A stretch of DNA of 64,000 nt from Holophagales bacterium (lineage in GTDB: Bacteria; Acidobacteriota; Thermoanaerobaculia; Multivoradales; Multivoraceae), in NCBI GenBank assembly GCA_009845425.1, contig VXZQ01000014.1, forward strand, positions 62,001 to 126,000, written 5' to 3'. Shown piece after piece: positions 47,880-54,285 of the stretch. Made by a program: the position numbers and the translations under genes. How positions within the stretch are numbered: the first letter of the stretch is position 1; the number at the start of each line of letters is the position of its first letter. The notes under the pieces are model-generated. The model saw only the letters and a program-made list of their open reading frames with translations, made no database searches and was not told the origin of the DNA.

Positions 47880-49219
47880 GATTCCGCCTCCCGGGCAGCG
47901 TCGAATCGACGTTCCAGGAAGAGGCCCGCCTTGAGCGCGCGCTCGCGTCTGACCGACGCTTCCAGCGCGAGCGGCGAGGCCAGTCCCAGGACGAGCGCGG
48001 TCAGGGGCTGCAGGCTCGTGAGGAGGGCGGCCAGGAGAGCCTCGATCCAGGTCCACGCTCCGAGTCGCGTGAGTCCCCGGAGCGAGTTGCGCATCCGTCC
48101 CGGCAGCCGAACCGCCAGAAAGACGAGGAGCGCGAGGACGGATAGGCCGCTCGAGGCCGGCAGGTAGAGAAGCGGGATCAACAGGGGGCTGGCAATCAGC
48201 AGCAGCAGGACGGCGTCCGCGGCGACCCGCCGTCTCGCGGACCAGGGAAGCGAACGGGACCAGGCCCAGGGCGGCCGGCGCGCGCTCAGCAGCGTCGCCA
48301 CGGCGAGAATCGTCGCAGTCACGCCCAGCGAGGCGCCGAGGCGCAAGACGAGATCGGTCTGATCGGCCGTGAACTCGTTGTTGTGGATGGCCAGGCCGGT
48401 CGGCGCCGCGAACAGGGCGGCGGGCAGGTGAGCCAGTGTGATCCACAGTCCGAGCGCTCGCAGGGAGAAGGCGAGTTGACCCATCGGCAGACACCGCCCG
48501 AGTGACCGAAGGGAGAACGGAACCGAGGGAACGCGCGCGGAGCGCGGTGACCAGCGCCCGGCCTGGAAGTGCGCGAGGGCGAGAAGGGCAATGGCGGCCG
48601 CCAGACCCGGAAGCGAGGCGCTCGCCGCCAGCGGTCCGGCCACGGCGGCACAGGCGCGAACCCGCCCCGGTGCCGGCGTCCAGGTGCCTGCGGCCGCCAG
48701 CGCTACGAGCGGCAGAGCAACCAGGGCTCGGGGCGAGGCCGGCTCACCGAGCACTCTGCCTCCGATCCAGAGAACGATCCACAGACCGGCAAGATGGGCG
48801 AGGGTCGACGCGACGCCCAGGACACCGGCGGTCCAGCGGGTCCTTGGACCGACGGGCAGATGAAGCTGCCAACCGCGGTGGGCCGGCGCCAGACGCCGTG
48901 CCGCCGCGGCAGCGGCCACGACCGCCCAGACCGCGAATCCGAGCCTGGGCGCGGAGAAGGCCTCAGGCGTCGCGATGCCGGCGGCCAGACCTTTGAGCAG
49001 AAGCTCGCGCGCCGCGGGTGGCTGTAGCGCCACAAGCACCAGCAGGAGGACCAACTGGAACGTTGCCAGACCGAGGGTGACCCGCGCCCCGGAAGAAAGG
49101 TGGAACCGGTAGCTCGCTCCCAGTCCGGCCGTTGTCACCCGCTGATGCACCGTTGGGGAGGATAGCCGCCGTGAAGAGTGCGGGGCGTTCCCTGACAGCG
49201 ACGGCTTGCCACGTTGCAC
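47876..49219 (-). CDS. Polytopic membrane protein, probable ABC permease
   Basis: Up to 447 residues from a GTG at 49219; a later GTG, at VTTAGLG, is also possible, since the first 30 residues are hydrophilic. About ten or eleven hydrophobic helices follow, with Arg-rich cytosolic loops. I recognise no family signature; identification as the permease rests on the 4-base overlap with the ATPase gene. The 52-base stretch upstream, 49220-49271, separates it from the HNH gene. Confidence 0.7.
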   Translation of the reverse strand: MQRGKPSLSGNAPHSSRRLSSPTVHQRVTTAGLGASYRFHLSSGARVTLGLATFQLVLLLVLVALQPPAARELLLKGLAAGIATPEAFSAPRLGFAVWAVVAAAAAARRLAPAHRGWQLHLPVGPRTRWTAGVLGVASTLAHLAGLWIVLWIGGRVLGEPASPRALVALPLVALAAAGTWTPAPGRVRACAAVAGPLAASASLPGLAAAIALLALAHFQAGRWSPRSARVPSVPFSLRSLGRCLPMGQLAFSLRALGLWITLAHLPAALFAAPTGLAIHNNEFTADQTDLVLRLGASLGVTATILAVATLLSARRPPWAWSRSLPWSARRRVAADAVLLLLIASPLLIPLLYLPASSGLSVLALLVFLAVRLPGRMRNSLRGLTRLGAWTWIEALLAALLTSLQPLTALVLGLASPLALEASVRRERALKAGLFLERRFDAAREAES

Positions 49220-49271
49220 CAGGTCTTCTACCTTGCGTTGCGAATGCGATCCTCGGTTGTTTGCGCCTGAG

Positions 49272-50771
49272 CTAGGCGGCTCGCGAGGTTTCCCGTTCCC
49301 GCGCTACCACCGCCTCCAAATGCGGTGGCGGCCGCCACAGGCACTCCATCACGTAGGGCAGGTCGAGCGGCCGGCCGTCCCAGGTCGGCATCGACTCCTT
49401 GCCCGTGATCAGGATGCCGGCGTTCTCCAGGTGCTCGACCAGCTGCCGGGCGGCGTGAAGGCCGACCGGTGGAGGCGCCGGACTCTGCTCCAGGGGCCTT
49501 CCCCGGCGATGGAAGAACTCTACGGCGCCCTCCTTGCTCATCCGTACGCTGAAGTCGCCTTCATGGAGCAGTCGGTGGTGCCGCCGGCAGAGGAGCATGA
49601 GGTTCGAGAGCTTCGTCTCGCCGCCGTCGGCCCAGTGGACGATGTGGTGGGCGTCGCAGTGCTTCGAGGTGCAGCCGGGGAAGCGGCAACCCTGATCGCG
49701 GAACTCCAGGGCGCGACGGATCGGCGGTGGAATGGTGCGCGTCTTGCGGCCGACGCTCAGGATCTGGCCCGATCGGTGAGTGATCCGGACTTTGCCGGCG
49801 TCGCAGGCGATGCGCCGGGCCGTTTCCGCGGAAACAGGAACGTGTGAGTCGCCGAGCCAGGCGCCGCAGGGCGAAGACCGGCCGTCTGCCGGTTGGCGAC
49901 CCGCTGGCGTTTCCGCGGGAACGTGTTCGGCTTCAGCCCTCGCTGCGGGATGTTGCCGCGGGCGAGTCGGTGGCGTTTCCGCGGAAACGTCTGCCGCCTG
50001 CGCTTCCGTGCAAGCACACGACGCGCAGCCGACCGCCGGATCTTCCTGCGGGGCCCTCAGTTCCTTCTCGCTCGCATGAACGACGACCTGGTACCGGTCG
50101 CCGCTTGAGCCAGGATCGAGACCGCCCTTGAGCGCGCTCTCGGCGACGAGCGCCAACGCATCGGCCCGCACCTTGCCGGCGGACGGCCGGTCCTCCGGGC
50201 AATCCGCGTAGAGCTTCTCGCCGGCTGCCTTGAGCGCCTTCAGTACCACTTCGCCCGCTTCCGGCGCCAGACGTCCGCGGATCACAAACATGCCGTTCTC
50301 GTCGATGTGGCTCGTCACATGGCTCGACGCGTTGCGCAGCTCGTCGTCGGCAGCCTCGACCGAACGGTCGATCCTGCGCCAGGACCGGACGACGCGTTCG
50401 ATGTGCGCCGCGGTTCCGGCCTTTCCGAGTTCGACGAGGTCCTTCTCCGTGTCGGGCCGAGCGACGCGAGTCAGGGCCCGCACCTTGGAGTAGGAGAGTT
50501 CGCTCCGTCTCATCGCCTCGCTCATCAGGGGCAATTCGCCCAGAGCCCGGGCGACCCGCACCTTCTCGCGGGCCGCGCCGGGTGCAAGTCCAATTCGCCA
50601 GGTAAGCCACTGCGCGCAACTGAGGAAGCCGCAGTTCCAGCCCTCCTCCTCGTCGAACCTGCGAATCAGAACAAGCAGCTCGTAAGTCGCCGCGTCGATC
50701 CGCGCTGCGAGCGTGGCGATCTCCTCGCCCATGCGCTCCTTGCTACTCATGCCGGTTTCGTTGTCAATCAT
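49272..50771 (-). CDS. DUF222 / HNH endonuclease-domain protein
   Basis: 499 residues (ATG at 50771, alternative at 50750). The N-terminal DUF222 (13E12-type) region spans about residues 15-220: FLSCAQWLTWRIGLAPGAAR, ELSYSKVRALTRVA. The C-terminal HNH motif starts with CRFPGCTSKHCDAHHIVHW and ends LCRRHHRLLHEGDF, with the zinc cysteines and catalytic His-His present. Between them, about residues 255-320 form a low-complexity linker containing the repeated peptide V-S/P-A-E-T. Such proteins are multicopy in many genomes and their function is not proven. The linker is encoded by palindromic repeats described separately. Confidence 0.88.
   Translation of the reverse strand: MIDNETGMSSKERMGEEIATLAARIDAATYELLVLIRRFDEEEGWNCGFLSCAQWLTWRIGLAPGAAREKVRVARALGELPLMSEAMRRSELSYSKVRALTRVARPDTEKDLVELGKAGTAAHIERVVRSWRRIDRSVEAADDELRNASSHVTSHIDENGMFVIRGRLAPEAGEVVLKALKAAGEKLYADCPEDRPSAGKVRADALALVAESALKGGLDPGSSGDRYQVVVHASEKELRAPQEDPAVGCASCACTEAQAADVSAETPPTRPRQHPAARAEAEHVPAETPAGRQPADGRSSPCGAWLGDSHVPVSAETARRIACDAGKVRITHRSGQILSVGRKTRTIPPPIRRALEFRDQGCRFPGCTSKHCDAHHIVHWADGGETKLSNLMLLCRRHHRLLHEGDFSVRMSKEGAVEFFHRRGRPLEQSPAPPPVGLHAARQLVEHLENAGILITGKESMPTWDGRPLDLPYVMECLWRPPPHLEAVVARERETSRAA
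49822..49988. repeat. Three palindromic repeats GTTTCCGCGGAAAC inside the HNH gene
   Basis: Perfect 14-bp palindromes at 49822-49835 and 49975-49988 (the latter extends to 16 bp with flanking C/G), and a one-base variant at 49909-49922. Spacings of 87 and 66 bases are multiples of three, so each copy adds the same peptide, V-S/P-A-E-T, to the linker. This suggests a small palindromic element that tolerates insertion in coding sequence, or an expanded tandem linker unit. Confidence 0.8.
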
Positions 50772-51155
50772 TCCGTTGTCATCCCATGCTGGACCTGACG
50801 GTCGGCTTGGCGGGTCTCGGAGGTCGCGAGACCGGCCTGTCGGGGACCTCCGTTTGGGAGACTGAATCTATCACTTGGTCATTGAGAACCACAAGTAAAT
50901 CCAACGTGGTGGAGGCCAGATTCGGCCTCCTGGAGGGCCGCGATCGCGGCGTGAGGATCGGCGAGCCCCGAAGACAAGGTCAGCACGCCTAGTTGGCCAA
51001 CAGGAGCGCTGAGTCTGGTGACGGACGTGCGTCTAGCGCGCAAAGTCCTAGACTCCATTGCCAGCCGTCGGCGCGCCTACTTGCGCCAAACAGAAAGGCC
51101 TACGGACGCGCGTGACCACCGCCGTCGGGGGCGAGTACTCTTCGGTACTTGCCGA
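50772..51155 (-). other. Non-coding leader of the HNH gene, rich in inverted repeats
   Basis: No convincing gene is seen in these 384 bases. The stretch holds GGTCTCG/CGAGACC (50813-50833), an alternative GGAGGTC/GACCTCC pairing (50819-50851), GGAGGCC/GGCCTCC (50911-50930), the 14-bp palindrome GCCGCGATCGCGGC (50937-50950), GTTGGCCAAC (50992-51001) and GTCTAG/CTAGAC (51031-51053). It could be a structured 5' leader, a small RNA or a recombination site. Confidence 0.5.
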
Positions 51156-51329
51156 TCAGGGTTGATCTACTTCGATCCCGATCGGATTGTCCGAGATGAG
51201 CCGGAGAACTTGCCTGACGTCCTGAACATACACGATGCCCGTGTTCACGTCGTACGTGTAGGGCCCAGGCTTGTCATCGGTGTCAAGCACCCTGTTCCTG
51301 TCGTACCGGTAGGCGGAGACCAGGCTCAT
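51156..51329 (-). CDS. Small unknown protein, 57 residues
   Basis: ATG at 51329 preceded by GGGAG at a 3-base spacing; stop TGA at 51156. The product begins MSLVSAYRYDRNRVLDTDDK and ends GIEVDQP. It is hydrophilic with a YTYDVNTGIVYVQDVRQVLR core. It follows the 139-residue gene by 14 bases in the same direction, so a two-gene unit is likely. No family recognised. Base composition is less GC-rich than the surroundings. Confidence 0.5.
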   Translation of the reverse strand: MSLVSAYRYDRNRVLDTDDKPGPYTYDVNTGIVYVQDVRQVLRLISDNPIGIEVDQP

Positions 51330-51343
51330 CTGCTCCCGGGAGT

Positions 51344-51763
51344 TCAGTCGTCATCTTCGTCTCCCCGGACGAACAACACTGAGCCGAGAGGGAACTCCGG
51401 GCTGTCGTGAGTCTGGGTCGGGTCCAGCGGCTCACGCACTTTGGCTTCGTGCTCCCATCTCTTGCCGCCACCTTCCTTCTTGCGGCCCCGGAACAGGAAC
51501 GCTTGGTGCTCCGGCTGATTGACCAGGCGGTTTCTCAGTTCCTTTTGGTCGTCCTCCGTGATGCCTGCCAGCTTGTTGTGGTGTTGTCTTCGATTCTCGG
51601 CGACCGTCATGTCGACACCATCCACCTTCCCGTCCTCGTCGGTGAATACGGGGTGCGTTAGGTTCATTTCGCCGTTTGCCATCAGTTCGACTCCCTCGAT
51701 GCGCTGTCCGCTTGGGCCACGGACGACCCCTTCGCTGTCAACGTGGATCCTGCCGCTGCTCAT
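51344..51763 (-). CDS. Unknown hydrophilic protein
   Basis: 139 residues from the ATG at 51763, or 145 from a GTG at 51781. Charged, with a beta-like start (SSGRIHVDSEGVVRGPSGQR), a helical middle (ITEDDQKELRNRLVNQPEHQ) and an acidic end (RGDEDDD). No domain recognised, and no signal peptide of its own. The frame is continuous upstream with that of the small secreted peptide except for the TGA at 51788-51790. It lies in the AT-richer patch. Confidence 0.55.
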   Translation of the reverse strand: MSSGRIHVDSEGVVRGPSGQRIEGVELMANGEMNLTHPVFTDEDGKVDGVDMTVAENRRQHHNKLAGITEDDQKELRNRLVNQPEHQAFLFRGRKKEGGGKRWEHEAKVREPLDPTQTHDSPEFPLGSVLFVRGDEDDD

Positions 51764-51787
51764 GCTCGGCCCGTGGTTCACTCCTGG

Positions 51788-51967
51788 TCAGGGCGACTCG
51801 ACGCAGTGTGGGAAGTGCTGCTCGATGGTGGCCCGGTCGGGAGGGGCAACCTCGCACTCGCTGGGTGCAAAGCACTCTAGCCACTTGGGAGCGATTCTCG
51901 CCTGGCCGGAGCTATCCGCAGGCAACGCCACTCCCAAGGCTATGGCGGGGAGTACGTAGGACTTCAT
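51788..51967 (-). CDS. Small predicted secreted protein, 59 residues
   Basis: ATG at 51967 with GAGGAGG eight bases upstream, a strong ribosome-binding site. A signal-like segment MKSYVLPAIALGVALPADSS is followed by a short mature part with three cysteines (WLECF, SECEV, PHCVES). No family recognised. The stop TGA is in frame with the next gene; I found no SECIS-like hairpin after it, so I treat it as a true stop. Confidence 0.55.
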   Translation of the reverse strand: MKSYVLPAIALGVALPADSSGQARIAPKWLECFAPSECEVAPPDRATIEQHFPHCVESP

Positions 51968-52035
51968 TCGGTCATCCTCCTCAGGTCGTCGTCAATTCAC
52001 GTCGCTTCTTCCGCCACTTCACACATACTCCGCCA

Positions 52036-52308
52036 TCAGCGGCCGGCCTTGCAAGTGAACTCCGCCGGCTTACCAACGGCCAACGATGCGGCCCGGTCGC
52101 TCAGCGCAGGGGCATAGTCGTCAAGACACACGCTCAGGTTTCTTTCCCCATAGCCAGTCACACGCCCGACCTCTACCCACGCTCCGTCGAACGTGGACTT
52201 CAGGATGACTGCATCAGAGTCGTGTGGCCACCCACAAGCCATCACCGAGAACGCCAGTGCGGCCAACACTAGAGCGGAACCTCCCAAAGTGGATACGGCT
52301 GATGTCAC
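52036..52308 (-). CDS. Small putative lipoprotein
   Basis: About 90 residues if the GTG at 52308 is the start; the frame is open further upstream with an Arg-rich, unlikely N-terminus. A hydrophobic stretch LVLAALAFSVMAC ends in a lipobox-like Cys25. The mature part (WPHDSDAVILKSTFDGAWVE) has two further cysteines that could pair. No homologous family recognised. The 140 bases upstream to the ThuA gene (52309-52448) hold nothing I can identify. Confidence 0.45.
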   Translation of the reverse strand: MTSAVSTLGGSALVLAALAFSVMACGWPHDSDAVILKSTFDGAWVEVGRVTGYGERNLSVCLDDYAPALSDRAASLAVGKPAEFTCKAGR

Positions 52309-52448
52309 TGTTTCAGCCCCAGAGAAGGTCGATGGAGTCGATGGAACCTCAGTCGCACGCCGTCTGGCGCGTCGGCGCGTTCGGAACACGGCATCGCGGC
52401 GGTTGTGTTTGTTTCGGCAGTACTTGGGCGGTGTTTAGGCCCAACACT

Positions 52449-53345
52449 TCACGGAACCACGTCCGCCCAGTTCGGCGCGGCGGCGGCTTCGCCTTCGCCA
52501 GCCGCCCATTCGATCGTGTCGCCGACCCAGGCCTGGAACATCTCGTGGTCCCAGACGTCCTCGCGGTGGCCCATCGCGTTGTAGAGGACGCGGCCGGCGC
52601 CGAGTTCGCGGCACCAGGCGATGGGATAGGGCGCGATGTCGTAGACCTCCTGTTTGGCCCGTTCTTCGCCCGGGTCCATCAGCGCGAGGACGTGGAGCTT
52701 GTCCTCAGCGACGTTCTTGAACAGGTACCACTCGTCCATGATCTTCCAGCCGTCCTCGACGGACTTCATCGTCGGGTGGTGGGCGTTGGCGACACGGACG
52801 ATGCCGGGGAACTGGGCGCCGTGGTGGGTGAACTCGCCGCCGATCATGCCGATGTAGGGGGTGATCTCGTCGTTCTCGCCGTGGAAGGTGTCGGTCGCGG
52901 GGTGGAAGCCGACGAAGCCGCCGCCGGCTTCGATCCAGGCGATCAGGTCGGAGACGCCGTCGGCGCTCATCGGGGGATTGCCGTCGCCTCGGAAGAAGCC
53001 CTCGCCGGTGCCGCCGCGCTGGGTCAGATCGCCGGTCGTGTAGAAGATGACGACATCGAAGTTGGCGAGCTGGGTCGCATTGATCAGGCCGGCGTCCTTG
53101 GTGGACGTGATCTCAAAGCCCCGCTCGGCCGCTACCTGGGCGAGCACGGTGTCGACATGGCTGGGATGGCCATCGGTGCGCTTGATCGCCGAGTGCTGGA
53201 AGCCGGAGGATTTGCTGAGGAAGAGGACGCGGACGGGGTCGTCGGCTTCGGACTCGGAGTCGGAGGCAAGGGTGGGGGTGGCTGCGAGGAGGAGAAACGC
53301 GAGGGCGAGGAGCAGGGGGCGAATGCGACTTTGAGCGTGGATCAT
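52449..53345 (-). CDS. Secreted ThuA-domain protein
   Basis: 298 residues with a signal peptide ending TLA/S. The rest is a ThuA-like (class I glutamine-amidotransferase-like) domain: VRVLFLSKSSGFQHSAIKR, FDVVIFYTTGDLT, GGGFVGFHPATDTFHG, IGMIGGEFTHHGAQFPG and a C-terminal YNAMGHREDVW. ThuA proteins are associated with sugar (trehalose, 3-keto-sugar) metabolism; in many environmental bacteria they occur as exported proteins beside glycoside-related enzymes. The exact reaction is not settled. Confidence 0.88.
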   Translation of the reverse strand: MIHAQSRIRPLLLALAFLLLAATPTLASDSESEADDPVRVLFLSKSSGFQHSAIKRTDGHPSHVDTVLAQVAAERGFEITSTKDAGLINATQLANFDVVIFYTTGDLTQRGGTGEGFFRGDGNPPMSADGVSDLIAWIEAGGGFVGFHPATDTFHGENDEITPYIGMIGGEFTHHGAQFPGIVRVANAHHPTMKSVEDGWKIMDEWYLFKNVAEDKLHVLALMDPGEERAKQEVYDIAPYPIAWCRELGAGRVLYNAMGHREDVWDHEMFQAWVGDTIEWAAGEGEAAAAPNWADVVP

Positions 53346-53370
53346 GCGGGGAAGTTACCACCGCCGCAAG

Positions 53371-54213
53371 TCAACTGAACTTCGCGATGACCTCTTCGCC
53401 GAACTGGGCCAGGCTGTCCGGCGGCATCGGCGGGAAGATGACGCGGGAGACGCCGAGTTCGGCCATGCGCGCCACGTGATCGGGCGGTCCGCCGTTGGCT
53501 GTGATCTCGATCGCGTCCGGGTCGCGGCCGGCCGCCTCGGCGCTCTCGCGCATGATGCCGAGCAGGTGCTTCAGCTTGTCGACGTCGCCGAGAGCGGGGA
53601 AGAAACCGTCGCCCAGTTCGCCGGCGCGGCGGGCGGCGCGGTCCGAGTGGCCGCCGACGACGATCGGCACGGAGTCCTGGACGGGCTGCGGTCGGCTGTA
53701 GCAGTCGGAGAAGGAGACGAACTCGCCGTCGTGGCTCGGGCAGTCCTCGGTCCACAGCGCCCGGAAGGCGCGAATGTAGTCGTCCAGGCGGCGTCCGCGC
53801 CCGGCGAAGGGCACGCCCAGGGCGTTGAACTCCTCCTCGAGCCAGCCGACGCCGACGCCCAGCACTGCCCGGCCGCCGGAGAGCTTGTCGAGCGTGGCGA
53901 CTGCCTTGGCGGTGACCAGGGGGTTGCGTTGTGGGACGATCAGGATGCCGGTGGCGAGCTTGATGCTCTTGGTCGCAGCGGCCACGTAGGATAGCCAGAC
54001 GAGCGGGTCGGGGATGTCGAAGTCCTCGCGTCCGCCGGGCATCTTGCCGCTTTCGTCATAGGGGTAGGGGGAGGCGTAGCCGCGCGGGACGACGACGTGC
54101 TCCACGGTCCATAGCGAGTCGAAGCCGGCGGCTTCGGCTGCCTGAGCCAGACCCGCGGCGGGCGGGCCATCGACGAACGGGCCGGTGTTGGCGAACATGA
54201 TGCCGAACTTCAT
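53371..54213 (-). CDS. LLM-class flavin/F420-dependent oxidoreductase
   Basis: 280 residues from the ATG at 54213, preceded by GAGGAGAAG; an upstream extension is not homologous. Luciferase-like TIM barrel: MKFGIMFANTGPF, GFDSLWTVEHVVVP, IKLATGILIVPQRNPLVTAK, LSGGRAVLGVGVGWLEEEF, VPIVVGGHSDRAARRAGELG. The family transfers hydride or oxygen using F420H2 or FMNH2. Spacing resembles the F420-dependent subgroup annotated from actinobacteria and acidobacteria, but cofactor choice is not certain. Confidence 0.88.
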   Translation of the reverse strand: MKFGIMFANTGPFVDGPPAAGLAQAAEAAGFDSLWTVEHVVVPRGYASPYPYDESGKMPGGREDFDIPDPLVWLSYVAAATKSIKLATGILIVPQRNPLVTAKAVATLDKLSGGRAVLGVGVGWLEEEFNALGVPFAGRGRRLDDYIRAFRALWTEDCPSHDGEFVSFSDCYSRPQPVQDSVPIVVGGHSDRAARRAGELGDGFFPALGDVDKLKHLLGIMRESAEAAGRDPDAIEITANGGPPDHVARMAELGVSRVIFPPMPPDSLAQFGEEVIAKFS

Positions 54214-54285
54214 CTCTTCTCCTCGTTCTGCGGCCCCCATCTTCAGGGCCACGGGCGCGCGGGACTGTAGCAGCGTTCCCTGAGC

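Noticed and set aside
49822-49988. CRISPR-like array
   Set aside because: Only three 14-bp palindromes with unequal 66- and 87-base spacing, inside a coding frame, and no cas genes in the window.
50911-50930. GGAGGCC-AGATTC-GGCCTCC hairpin as an intrinsic terminator
   Set aside because: No T-run follows on either strand, so I list it only as part of the structured leader.
51788-51790. A second in-frame TGA joining the 59- and 139-residue proteins, considered as selenocysteine
   Set aside because: No hairpin with a G-starting loop occurs 16-37 bases downstream, and the following gene has its own possible starts. A one-in-three frame match is not evidence.
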